From Harmothoe impar (lineage: Eukaryota; Annelida; Polychaeta; Phyllodocida; Polynoidae), in the NCBI GenBank assembly GCA_947462335.1, contig OX381708.1:3658001-3722000 (forward strand): 64,000 nucleotides of DNA. The letters run 5' to 3'. The number at the start of each line of letters is the position of its first letter. Within the stretch, counting starts at the first letter, position 1. This document shows, piece by piece, positions 12,501 through 20,600 of this stretch. A program made the translations under genes and the position numbers. The notes beneath the pieces are model-generated. The model did no database searches. It was given only the letters and a program-made list of their open reading frames with translations, and had not been told where the DNA came from.

Positions 12501-15500
12501 AGACAGGGAGGGAGATAGGGAGGGGAGGCAGGCAGACAGGGGGGGGAGGCAGGGGAGACAGGCAGACAGAGGGAAGCAGGCAGACAGGAAGGGGGGCAGA
12601 CAGGGGAGGCAGGCATGCAGACAGGGGAGGCAGGGGGGGGGACAAGGGAGGCAGGCAGAAGAGGCAGTCAGGCATTTAGGAGAGGGAGACAGACAGGGCA
12701 GACAGACAGGGGAGACAGTCAGGGAGGCAGGCAGGCAGACAGACAGGGGAGGCAGGCAGACAGACATACAGGAGAGGCAGGCAGACAGGGGAGGCAGGCA
12801 GACAGGGCAGACAGGGGAGGCAGGCAGACAGGGCAGGCAGACAGGGCAGGCAGGCAGACAGACAGGGGAGGCAGGCAGACAGACAGACAGGGGAGGCAGG
12901 CAGACAGGGCAGGTGACATGAGAGAAGTTGGTTGACACAGTAGATGCACTGACCGTGCAGCAGTGAGGTGTGACTGAGGGTTATCAGGGTGCATCCGTCT
13001 ATAAACACCCGCGCAGGGGTCACACTGGGGTCACCATCAGGACACTTCTCTCCGTGCACAGCATCCTGACACACATCCTGCACCTTTAACCCTCTTAGGA
13101 CCGCATCATGCCTCTACGGCACATCTTCACTTGTCAGCATGATGCACCAATGCAGCACTGACAAACAACTCGCCAGATCTGCATTGGTGCACCATGCCGA
13201 CCCTTTGTATCAATCCAGGAGTATAAAACACACCAATGCTGCATTCATGCATCATGACGACAAAAGGAGTGCATTATGCATTATGCCCCTCCTAAAGGGT
13301 TATCTCCCTCAGGGTGGCTTACTTTACATGGCCTCACCATGGCGTGTTTTTCTGGGGTCCCGGATGTTTGTGCAGTAGGAGCGGCTGAGTAGGGTTACCC
13401 TACCTTACCGTGTGTTTGTGTCGTTCTATCAATCCTGGAGTTTATTTTGATTTGGTTTTCAACAATACTGTGCACGCACCTTACCCTATGCAATAGGAGT
13501 TTTCTTTCTTCAGGGAGTCCCTATAAGTTAACAAGGCCCTAGGGAGGGGGTAAAAAAAACACCCCTCATGGGGAGGGGACCTTTTTCACGAAAATCCCCG
13601 ACCCCCCCCCCCCCCGTTGTTAAATAATGACCACTCCCTTATTGGTTGTGACGAGGGTATATTTTATCCAAATCAGGCCTGTATAGGAAAGTGAAGATTT
13701 GGTGACCAAAAAAAAACATTTCAATTTTGTGAGACAATCCACCAAGAGTCCAAGTGACGCAATGACACGCTAAAACATCTGAGGACGCATGTGGAGGCAC
13801 AGGCCTACCTACCCTATTTTTTTGGGCTATGTTAGGGATTGATAATTTTTTAACAACAGGGGGAGGGGTGGGGTGGGTTTTCATGTGAAATTCTGCACAC
13901 CGCCCCCCGGTCAAGGGGTCGAAATCTTTTATGTCCCCCCCCCCCCCTTACGGGTCGAACATCAGCGGGCGGGGCCTTTGAGGCATAGTAACGTGCGGGC
14001 TTAATTTTTGGCTCAAAACAGATTAAATTTGTTCACCCCCCCCTAGAGGGATCGAAATTTTTTAACGGTTGAGTCGGGGCCGGTTTAACCCCCCCCCCCC
14101 CCGCAGGCAGAAAATTGTGCGCATTCGCGCCCCTTTGTAGCATAGTAACGCGCGGGCTTTTTCCCTCAAAACAGGTTGAATTTTTTTGACACCCCCCCCC
14201 CAAGGCCAAGAGGAGTCTAAATTGTTTACCCCCCCCCCGGTCAAGCCTCAAGGGGTCCACATTATTTACCCCCCTCCCCCAAATCTACCACCCCCCCTCC
14301 CCCATGTTGTTAAAAAATGAGCACTCCCTTAGTTCTATACTCAAAGGTTGACCGGGGGGACGGGGGGGGGGGGATGTCGACCCCCTGCTGAGTTATTGAA
14401 CTTGAAGTGGAGGGCCCAAATTTAATTTGAGAATTTTTTTCTCAATTAGGGAGTGTTCATTATTTATGGCAGGGGGGGGGGTGAGCATTTGAGGGGGGGG
14501 GGGGGCAAATTTTTTTAGGGGTATTCAAAGGGGGGGGCCTTTTTTTTTTACCCTATTCTTAGGGGGGGGGGGCTTTTTTTTAAGGGGTATTCCTGAAAAT
14601 GTCGCGAATTTAGTAAGTTGAAATGTCGCGAATTTTGGTAACAGCCTGTGTTATATTTTACCAAATTAAGTCAATATTTTCAAAATTTTCCTCAAACTCC
14701 CAGCAAATTTCTCACTGCATCACTTTTCACACTCAGAATAGCCCACCGTTTTGTCAGTCTTCAAAAAAGTGCCGGCCTCATGTAAGCACTGAGGATATGG
14801 GAGCTTCCAATTTTAAGGGAGTGATCATTTTTTAACAACAGGGGGGGGGGGGGGGCGGTGGGTTTCCGCGTGGAGCGCGAGAAATTTTTTACACCCCCCC
14901 GGTCAAGGGGTCAAAATTTTTTTACCCCCCCCCTAAGGGTCGAAAGTCGGCTCGCGCGCGGGCCCTTCAAAGCATAGTAACGCGCGGGCTTTTTGGCTCA
15001 AAACAAGTTAAATTTTTTTGCCCCCCCCCCAAGAGGGGGCCAAATTTTTTTGCCCCCCCCCCCGGTCAAGGGGTCCAAATTTTTTTGCCCCCCCCCCCAA
15101 ACCCACCACCTACCCTGTTGATAATAAATGATCACTCCCTTATAAGGCCACACCAAAAAAACAAGTTGGTCTACGGATTTTCATTTAGAAAAAATGGTGC
15201 GAGCGAGCGAATTTTTTTTTTTTTTTTTTCCAATATTTTTTTTTGTCTGCGGATTTTAACCTTGAATCAAGTGGAACGGGGGCAATTTTTTTTTTTTTTT
15301 TGAGGGAAACATTTTTGCAAACTCCCAAATTTGGCTAGCGATCAGAAAAAAGCCACCCCAAAAAAAAATAAAAAAAATAAAAATTCAAATTTCTCAAAAA
15401 GTGGTGCGGGCGCATCCGTAGACACTTTTTTTTTCAAAAAAAAAAAAAATTTGCATTTTCAAAAATATGGTGCGGGAAATCCGTAGACCAACTTTTTTTT

Positions 15501-17160
15501 TTGGTGTGGCCTAAGCTGAGGTTTGACTATTATCACTCAGTAGCGAGTATCATGAGACGTTTACACTAAAATACCTTACGAATGGATGTATTTGTTGCAA
15601 GGTGGTAAATTGTAGGTAAAAAAGTGCCCAGGCCAGGATTAAATGCATACAATTAGTAGACACCAACATTGTTTTTGTAATAAAGTTGAAAATGATCCAG
15701 GGTGAGGGGGGGGGGCGTTTTTTTTTCAACCTATTCCGAGGGGGGGGCCTTTTTTTATCAACCTATTCCGAGGGGGGGGGGGCCAATTATTTTTGACGTA
15801 TTCGATTTGCCAAACGCTCACCCCCCCCCCTGCCATAAATAATGAACACTCCCTTAGGCCACTCAAAAAAAAAAAATTGTTTCTCATCACCAAGCACTGA
15901 AAAATATGACGAGGGCGTTCTTTTTTAAATTTTTTGTTTTTTTTAAACTCGGGGCAATTTACATAGGGAAATTTGGACATTTCGCGATCAATTTTCAAAT
16001 TTTAGTAATTTGGAGTTTATTGATCAGCTAAAGTCGTAAGAATGCAAGTTACACCTAGCTAATTGCATTGCTGACAGCATAAGCTTTAATTTGATACCAA
16101 ATTTGCCAATATTTTGGCAATTTTAACATAATTTTCATCAAAAATGTAAAAAAAAAAAAAAAAAAAGTTTTCCCCAATTCATGATTTTTATGATGCGCGC
16201 GGTGATGAGAAACAACTTTTTTTTTTTGAGTGGCCTTAGAGTTAGACCCCCTCCCCTTCGAAATCCTCTGTGAGACTCTGTCCTCATATTTTGAAAATAG
16301 TCATTAGGCCATTAGAATGAAAGTAAGAGTTTACCGTCCACCGCCCGCATGCCTTCAAAGGGGCCGCTTGAAAAGTTCATTATTAATGTAAATTTTCATT
16401 ATTTTTATTTCTTCAAAGATCTGAACAATATTTTACAATTTTCAAAAAGGTAACCCCCCAGAAAACTCTCAAAATTGACCTTTTTAGGGAAATCCCTAAT
16501 AATGAAAAATGTATAATGAAAAAAGGCCGCATCTGTTTTCCAAAAGTCCTGGACGGTAAACTCTTACTTTCATTCCCATGGCCTTAATATGGGAAGGGGA
16601 AGGGTTTCGACTGAAACCAACGTGGGCAAGTTCAACTTCAAGTGCAACAGAACAACAACGTGTGAGTAATACAGTAGGTGAGTTCGGTATCAGGTTTTTA
16701 TTGAACGGATCTGCCGGCCTGCCTACTCACCCAGACCACCCCTCGCAAGGAACAGGCTTCAGTAAAACTTAGCTGGGTGCTTGCGAGGGGTGGTCTGGGT
16801 GAGTAGGCAGGCTGGTAGATCCGGTCAATAAAAACTTGCTACCGAACTCACCTAGTGACTTCAGCCTTGTGACTGGGCACCCAAACAAGGCGGCGAGAGT
16901 CAGACACTCACTGAGAGTGAGTGAGACTGAGACAAAACCAAAACAACAACTTGAACAAGGCCTCCTCACCTGTCCCGGAGCACGGTCTGTAGTTCCTTCA
17001 CCTGGTCCGTGATCTTCATCCGCACCAGGTTCGGCCCCCAGTTCTCCTCCTCCGCGTCCCCGCTGGAGAACTGCGACTGGTAAGTAGGAATCACGTCCGG
17101 CTCCATTTTCTGGCAGAAATCTGAAATGTCACAAGAGCTGGCTAACTCGACGTCCACCAC
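438..17160 (-). CDS. UPRT: Uracil phosphoribosyltransferase homolog, 3' end missing (6 exons)
   Basis: This is a type I phosphoribosyltransferase-fold protein of the UPRT family (uracil + PRPP to UMP in microbes). As I recall, animal homologs lack residues used for uracil binding, so enzyme activity should not be assumed. Six minus-strand exons fit by AG/GT borders and phase: 16970-17160, 8326-8368, 7961-8030, 2943-3005, 2028-2189 and 438-536, giving 209 residues. Diagnostic strings are LVVEEGLNQLPYNKCVVTTP, YEKGNCGVSIVRS, RDCCRSIRIGKILIQSDEET, YAKFPPDINERKVLLMYPIM and STGNTVIRAVNVLTEHGV (PRPP-loop region). The final roughly 35 residues of the family, including the GQKYFGTD-type end, are absent and must lie left of position 1. 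The gene is divergent from ABCB7 with 346 bp between start codons. Confidence 0.92.
537..1041. repeat. UPRT intron 5, distal part; 26-bp repeat x3 at 893-970
   Basis: The only structure seen is a threefold 26-bp tandem repeat (GACAGAGGGATAGGTTGTGT plus TTCCGC) and, at about 971-1005, a diverged copy of the exon 5 end (minus-strand GACATCAATGAGCGGAAGGT). The rest is A/T-rich. Confidence 0.6.
1042..1476. mobile_element. MITE with TACCGTAAAACCCCGGCTTT ends
   Basis: Perfect 26-bp inverted ends at 1042-1067 and 1451-1476, with TA at both edges as expected for a Tc1/mariner-like target. Internal copies of the AAGACGGATT and GGGGTCGTCTTAAAG motifs form further partial inverted repeats. It is inserted among the exon-end copies of UPRT intron 5. 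Confidence 0.75.
1529..2027. repeat. Tandem copies of UPRT exon 5 end + donor, with TATG microsatellite
   Basis: Copies at about 1530-1590, 1680-1740 and 1888-1945 contain, on the minus strand, the last 42 exon bases from ACATCAACGAG to CCCATCATGA followed by GTAAGT. They are separated by (TATG/TAGTATA)n tracts. This is a roughly 150-210-bp period array continuous with the real exon at 2028. Confidence 0.85.
2028..2189 (-). CDS. UPRT: UPRT exon 5
   Basis: A 162-nt exon bounded by TTGTAG|GAGAGT and ATCATGA|GTAAGT, phase 1 to 1. It encodes GLRDCCRSIRIGKILIQSDE and KFPPDINERKVLLMYPIM. The 3' end of this exon with its donor is repeated several times in the next intron. Confidence 0.95.
2190..2942. 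other. UPRT intron 4
   Basis: Apart from a degenerate tRNA-like sequence (2380-2452), I see no repeat array, gene or other feature in this intron. Confidence 0.5.
2380..2452 (+). pseudogene. Degenerate tRNA-like sequence (tRNA pseudogene or SINE head)
   Basis: An A-box-like TAGCTGAGTTGGTAGAGC and a B-box-like GGGTTCGAGTTCC are spaced as in a tRNA. The acceptor ends pair only with wobbles and the anticodon stem does not pair, so this is not a functional tRNA. It lies in UPRT intron 4. Confidence 0.5.
2943..3005 (-). CDS. UPRT: UPRT exon 4
   Basis: A 63-nt exon bounded by TTTCAG|GCTGTG and GCAGTG|GTACGT, phase 1 to 1. It encodes CEYEGLRYEKGNCGVSIVRS. Confidence 0.92.
3065..3362. repeat. GCAGGCC-rich palindromic element
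   Basis: Contains the near-palindrome ACGCAGGCCAATTTGGCCTG at 3065, several ACGCAGGCCA motifs, a second palindrome AGGCCATTATGGCCT and GCCGGCAAAAGCCGGC at the end. It is probably a MITE or foldback element inside UPRT intron 3. Confidence 0.5.
4000..4209. mobile_element. MITE with TACCGTAAAACCTCGCGTAT ends
   Basis: Inverted ends TACCGTAAAACC / GGTTTTACGGTA at 4000 and 4209, with internal GTGCGGCTTATA motifs. The flanks (CATCCAGCCGTCACTG...) are repeated on both sides. The same family recurs at 25907-26132 and 54448-54673; a decayed relative lies near 3670-3810. Confidence 0.75.
4210..4889. other. UPRT intron 3, unique segment
   Basis: AT-rich sequence with no recognisable gene or array. Some CATGTGA/TCACATG dyads occur near 4300-4460. 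Confidence 0.4.
4890..5290. repeat. About 123-bp tandem repeat x3
   Basis: The unit contains GCCATCTTGGCAGCCATCTT and TGGATTCTACACCCCAGAAA. Three adjacent diverging copies are seen at about 4895, 5025 and 5150. The reading frame is open by chance. Confidence 0.75.
5284..5870. repeat. Purine-rich GGAGGA/GGCAGAGG minisatellite
   Basis: Nearly pure purine on the plus strand, built from GGAGGAGGAGAGGGCAGA-like units. Long ORFs on both strands are repeat artefacts. Mirror-repeat and purine-tract character makes triplex (H-DNA) formation plausible. Confidence 0.85.
5871..7133. other. UPRT intron 3, unique segment
   Basis: No gene, array or inverted repeat recognised. Confidence 0.4.
7134..7283. 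repeat. Inverted repeat, arms about 42 bp
   Basis: GGGTTCCCTGTCCCC...CCTCCCCTGCAG (7135-7176) is mirrored by CTGCAGGGGAGG...GGGGACAGGGAACCC (7241-7282), with mismatches. It is a potential hairpin in UPRT intron 3. Confidence 0.6.
7284..7960. other. UPRT intron 3, exon-proximal part
   Basis: A G-rich/C-rich stretch at 7395-7560 (GGGGGGTCCACC ... CCCCCCCCTTGATCCGGCC) may be a decayed inverted-repeat element. Otherwise nothing is recognised. Confidence 0.35.
7961..8030 (-). CDS. UPRT: UPRT exon 3
   Basis: A 70-nt exon bounded by TTTACAG|ATCCGG and CGACAG|GTAGGT, phase 0 to 1. It encodes IRLVVEEGLNQLPYNKCVVT, almost identical to vertebrate UPRT. Confidence 0.93.
8326..8368 (-). CDS. UPRT: UPRT exon 2
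   Basis: A 43-nt exon bounded by TTTGTAG|CAAAAC and CGACTG|GTAGGT, phase 2 to 0. It encodes KTCRDDFIFCADRL, matching the family KTxxRGDFMFSADRL segment. Confidence 0.88.
8400..8925. repeat. About 32-bp minisatellite (UPRT intron 1)
   Basis: The unit contains CCTGGGATCAACATTTAACC followed by TTCACTACTTGT, in about 14-16 copies that decay toward the left. Confidence 0.85.
8926..9483. other. UPRT intron 1, unique segment
   Basis: No gene or array recognised; a short GTGTGTGTGGGGG tract lies near 9005. Confidence 0.4.
9484..9845. mobile_element. MITE with GGCCACACCAAAAA / TTTTTGGTGTGGCC ends
   Basis: The left end GGGCCACAACAAAAAAAAAG then TTGGTCTA mirrors the right end TAGACCAAC...TTTGGTGTGGCC. 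The interior is T-rich with the motif GTGCGAGCGAGTGAATTT. Other copies lie at 15142-15515 and 20141-20315. Confidence 0.7.
10125..10268. mobile_element. Short G-run MITE (GGGAGTGATCATTTTTTAAC family)
   Basis: Left TAGGGAGTAATCATTTTTTA then ACAACAGGGGGG; right CCCCCTGTTGTT then AAAAAATGATCACTCCCTTA. It is about 144 bp, a deletion version of longer copies elsewhere in the window. Confidence 0.75.
10410..10630. mobile_element. MITE with TAACCCTTTAAGGACGG ends
   Basis: Perfect 17-bp inverted ends at 10410-10426 and 10614-10630; TA at both edges suggests a Tc1/mariner-type target. The interior carries CATGATGCA motifs and the dyad GGCGAGTAACTCGCC. Relatives lie at 13087, 19756, 20468, 38389, 39172 and 41590. 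Confidence 0.75.
10735..12915. repeat. 2.2-kb GGCAGGCAGACAGGGGAG minisatellite (UPRT intron 1)
   Basis: Irregular 13-20-bp units of GGCAGACAGGG/GGCAGGCAGACAGGGGAG type. The block around ...GGCACTTAGGGGAGGGAGACAGACA recurs near 11545, 12135 and 12465, showing larger internal duplications. A 766-aa minus-strand ORF of Leu/Pro/Cys/Ser repeats is an artefact. Confidence 0.92.
13087..13302. mobile_element. MITE with TAACCCTCTTAGGAC ends
   Basis: Ends TAACCCTCTTAGGAC and TCCTAAAGGGTTA flank CATGATGCACCAATGCAG-type sequence. Same family as 10410-10630. Confidence 0.7.
13303..13831. other. UPRT intron 1 segment with a partial G-run MITE end
   Basis: Near 13600-13642 a C-tract followed by GTTGTTAAATAATGACCACT matches the right end of the G-run MITE family. 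Nothing else is recognised. Confidence 0.4.
13832..14332. mobile_element. G-run MITE, long copy
   Basis: Left end TTTTTTAACAACAGGGGG, right end TGTTGTTAAAAAATGAGCAC then TCCCTTA. The interior has several CCCCCCCC + GGTCAAGGGGTC blocks and GCATAGTAACGCGCGGGCTT. Confidence 0.7.
14817..15141. mobile_element. G-run MITE nested in 14446-15856
   Basis: Left GGGAGTGATCATTTTTTAAC then AACAGGGGGG; right CCTGTTGATAATAAATGATC then ACTCCCTTA. Interior as in the other copies, with GCATAGTAACGCGCGGGCTT. Confidence 0.75.
15142..15515. mobile_element. MITE with GGCCACACCAAAAA ends, nested
   Basis: Left GGCCACACCAAAAAAACAAG then TTGGTCTACGG; right CCGTAGACCAACTTTTTTTT then GGTGTGGCC. Same family as 9484-9845. 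Confidence 0.75.
15855..16238. mobile_element. MITE with TTAGGCCACTCAAAAAAAAA ends
   Basis: Left TTAGGCCACTC(A)n then TTGTTTCTCATCACC; right GGTGATGAGAAACAA(T)n then GAGTGGCCTTA. It abuts the outer MITE at 15856. Confidence 0.75.
16304..16587. mobile_element. MITE with TTAGGCCATTAGAATGAAAG ends
   Basis: The left arm ends GTAAGAGTTTACCGTCCA and the right arm begins TGGACGGTAAACTCTTAC; outer ends are TTAGGCCATTAG... / ...CATGGCCTTAA. Confidence 0.75.
16675..16854. repeat. Large inverted repeat next to UPRT exon 1
   Basis: Arms of about 75 bp (16675-16750 and 16781-16854) differ by only a few bases and enclose a 30-nt loop. Each arm contains CCTGCCTACTCACCCAGACC or its complement. It lies 115 bp from the UPRT exon 1 donor, inside intron 1. 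Confidence 0.85.
16970..17160 (-). CDS. UPRT: UPRT exon 1 (start)
   Basis: The exon starts at ATG on the minus strand and encodes an acidic N-terminus followed by RMKITDQVKELQTVLRD, which aligns with the family motif NDQIRELQTIIRD. The donor is GGGACAG|GTGAGG, phase 2. The N-terminus is much shorter than the human protein. Confidence 0.88.
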
Positions 17161-17506
17161 GTTTTTCGTCTGACGAACAACTGCTGATTACGGATCTATC
17201 CGCCAGCGAACTGAGATAAAGTAGTTCTCAATAAATGACCTTTTCTGGAGTTAATTGATTTATTTCATGTCTATTAGTTGATTTGTGTTACTAGCTAATT
17301 GTTAATTTCAGAAATAAGTAATAAAAATTATGTATTTGCCGGTAAAATGATGATTTATTAACGCGCAATAATTATTGCACTATTTACCGCTGGTGACCGC
17401 CGCGCACAGAACAACTGCTACAAGAGTGTGACAGTGCTTGGAGAGTGAGTCGTTTCCTGCCTCCTTTGTGTCAGTAGGAGAGTTCCATCCGGTGTCCTCC
17501 AGCAGG
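17161..17506. promoter_or_regulatory. Bidirectional UPRT/ABCB7 promoter region
   Basis: Only 346 bp separate the two divergent start codons, so both 5'UTRs and promoters must share this stretch unless a non-coding upstream exon exists. I see CpG-containing GC-rich edges (about 17160-17215 and 17385-17410), an AT-rich centre (17220-17375) and no clear TATA box placed for either gene. Transcription start sites cannot be fixed from sequence alone. Confidence 0.6.
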
Positions 17507-17671
17507 ATGGCGATGTTGATGTTGTTGCAGTCGGCAAAATGCAGCCACCAGAGAGTTCTAGCGACAGGACAGAAGTTATGGACGTCAGGAAACACGGGTG
17601 GACGGATTCTGTGCGGGAGGCCGCCGCCGCCTGGCTGTCAGATGTTCAGCAGGTTCGGCCACGTCCAACAG
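17507..17671 (+). CDS. ABCB7: ABCB7 exon 1 (mitochondrial presequence)
   Basis: The exon encodes 55 residues beginning [12 protein letters not shown], rich in Arg, Lys, Ser and Gly and nearly lacking acidic residues, as expected of a matrix-targeting presequence. The donor is CAACAG|GTAAAG in phase 0, which fits exon 2. An in-frame ATG lies 69 nt upstream (17438), but the intervening segment contains acidic residues, so I prefer 17507. Confidence 0.8.
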
Positions 17672-20600
17672 GTAAAGTCACTGCAGTGTCACTGTCAGAC
17701 ACTCAAATTCTCAATGAGTTGAATGACTGACCGACCCCACCCCAGTCTAGACCCAGTCTCTGACTACCACTGTACCAGCCTAAGTTGAGGCTGGTAGGAG
17801 ACCTGCATTGAACAAGTGTGTGTTGGGGGAAAACGTGTGTATTGGAGGGATATACAACCAACTATTTTAAAAGACTGATTCTTATGTAGGCTACTAGTAA
17901 TCTAGATTCTAGGCCTAGATGATACTCACATAGTGCCTAGCCCTAGCCTGGCCTAGGGCTCGTTCGGGTAATTTTCAATCAAAAATGGTAATAAAGTTCT
18001 GTATATACGATATGGCTATAGTATTAAAGAGTGATCATTTTAATCAAGGGGGTGGGTGGCGGGTTTTCGCGCAGAGCACATGACATTTTTACACCCCCCC
18101 CCCCCCCAGTGGCCCCAGTCGAAATTCCCCCCCCCCCTCCGCTCAGCTTTTTGGCATGAGGGAGTGGTCACTTCTTATCAACAGAGGGCTTGGGTGGGTG
18201 GGGGGGGGTGGCAAAAAAATCTGGACCCCTTAACTGGGGGGGGGGGGTGTGTAACAATTTAGGATCCCTCTTGGGGAGGTGGGATGGATAAAAAAGTATA
18301 ACCTGTTTTGGGCCAAAAAAGCGTTACTATGCTTCAAAGGCCCCACGCGGTACCCCTGAACGACCCTTTCCGCTCGGCCGGCGGTAACCAAACCCAAGCA
18401 GTGGCGGATCCAGGATTTGGAAAAGGAGGGGGCGCGCCCCCTTTTCTAGGCAAAAGGAGGGGGCGCACCCCCTATTTTTGGCCAAAATAGGGGTCTAAAT
18501 AAGGCAATTAAACTCTTGACTACAAGCAAAAAGGAGGGGGCTCGCGCCCCCGCGCCCACCCCCTAAATCCGCCACTGCCAAGGTACGCCTGGGTGGACCC
18601 CGGAGACACCTGGTCCTAGAATTTGAGGTAGATTGGACCGAAAACACCAGAGAAAACGGTGAATCAGTGTTTACGCGCAACGAGGAGTTGGACAGTCCGA
18701 AAAAAAACACCTGGGCGGGGGATATGCATGGAAGACCAACTGAAAAGATGAATGTACCTTTCCCAGGATTAAATAAAAACCTTTAAACTTGAACTTGAGG
18801 TGCAGCGATTTTCTACCTCAAGGCGGGGGGGGGGGTAATCAATTTCAACCCGTTGACCAGGGCGGTGTAGAACATTTTGCGCACTCCACGTGAAAAAAAA
18901 CCCACCCCTGTTGTTAAAAAATGATGACTCCCTATAACAGCTTAAAGAGGGGGCGACATTATTTACTTACCCCCGCCCCCCGTCAAGAGTAAACAATTTA
19001 AATGTTTAAAGAAAACAACGATACCTCAGAGCAGTATGTCACTAGGCTATTTGTTGTTGTTGACGCTGGTTGTTGTTGTTGTAGGTACACCTGAGTCACA
19101 GAGCGAGGCGCGGCCTCCCCCTTAGGAAGACGCTCTTCAACAACGTAAGTCAAGTGCTTCTCCACTTCACGAAGCCAGAACACATTTACGGCTGTACAGT
19201 ACTCTAATGCAGTATGCCCTTGGTTGTCATGATGTACTGTATCGTCGCGTTTTGGGGCCCCGGCGCCTATTGTTTTCATTGCTCTTTATCCCCGGCTCCT
19301 ATTCAAGGGAGGCGCCTATTCAAGGCCCGGCGCCTATTACTTTACAGGGCTGGGCGGGGGGGGGGGGGGGGGGGGTTATCAACAGTATAGGATGTGTAAC
19401 AAATGAAGCAGATACATGTACATTGTAAACATATCGGTACTATGGCAGGTGAATGATGATAGACATGCGAGACAGTGTTATAGCTGCTGCCCACGACACC
19501 TTAATTGGTTGGCTTCTTTTCACACCTAACTGCTAATCCCCTAGTCATAGGTCAAAGAAAAACACACTTTCATGATAGTACTGTGCTATACAGCCCTCAA
19601 ACACAGTTTAAATTTGACTTTGAGGTCTTATATAGAGTGTCCACCCGGCGCCTATTCAAGGCCCGGCGCCTATTAAATTCAAAACCCTCTAGCCCCCGGC
19701 CCCTATTCAAGGGAGGCACCTATTCAAGACCCGGCGCCAAAACGCGACGATACGGTATGCATGCAGCCCTGGGGAGTAACTCGCCAGTGCTGCATGTGAG
19801 CATCATGCCGATCCTACGGGAGTGTATCATGCCTGTAGGGTCGGCATGATGCATGGATAGAATGTATCTCTGCCTAATGAGTAGACCTGACAGGGCTGCA
19901 TTCATGCATCATGATCACAAATGGCATTAATTGAATTACTAAGCGGCCTTTAACTTCTCATATAATCGTACAGCAGAAATGAAACATGTCTGATGTTGTG
20001 GCAACCTTGTTACACACGTAGATGCGACAATGGTTGTATGCGGCAGATGCCAGCAGTGTAGCATGGGCTTGGCACAGCAGTGTCACATTTAGAAGTAGCT
20101 AGACCTAGAGTAGATGTCATTCATATTGTGTATTTGTATCCTAAGCTACACCAAAAAAGAAAAGTTGGTCTATGGATTTCACTTTTGAATAAGTATTTTT
20201 TATTCCTTTTTTTGAATCTGTAGACAAATATTTTTCAAAAAAAAATTAATTTACATTTCTGAAAATAAGGCACACAAAATCCTTAGACAAACTTACTCTT
20301 TTGGTCTGGCCCTATGTAGGAATTACACTGTTTTTAAGACAAATTATCTCAAAAGGTTCATTAATGACAGTTTGATAAGCTGAGCACTGATATGTACGTT
20401 ACAATAACTCCTGATACTTCCTACATTGGCAGCGTGCCAAAGTGCAGGTAACGTGTACCGCCATGTTTAACCCTCTAAGGATCGCATCATGCTCCACGCG
20501 CCATGGCCACTTGTCATGATGCACCACCTGCAGTACTCTAGCACTGCATTCATGCATCATGCCGACCCATCGGGAGTGTATCAACCCCATAGGGTCGGCA

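Larger units (their letters stand above)
14446..15856. mobile_element. Composite nested MITE (GGGAGTGTTCATTATTTATG ends)
   Basis: Outer ends TTAGGGAGTGTTCATTATTT (14446) and AAATAATGAACACTCCCTTA (about 15837-15856) are inverted. Two other MITEs, 14817-15141 and 15142-15515, lie between them, giving a nested structure. Confidence 0.65.

Noticed and set aside
10638..12938. 766-aa minus-strand ORF rich in Leu, Pro, Cys and Ser
   Set aside because: A product of the GGCAGGCAGACAGGGGA minisatellite; other frames are open as well.
17438..17506. Upstream in-frame ATG extending ABCB7 by 23 residues
   Set aside because: The extension is acidic (MESESFP...), which does not suit a mitochondrial presequence, and the second ATG starts a better one. 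It cannot be excluded without transcript data.
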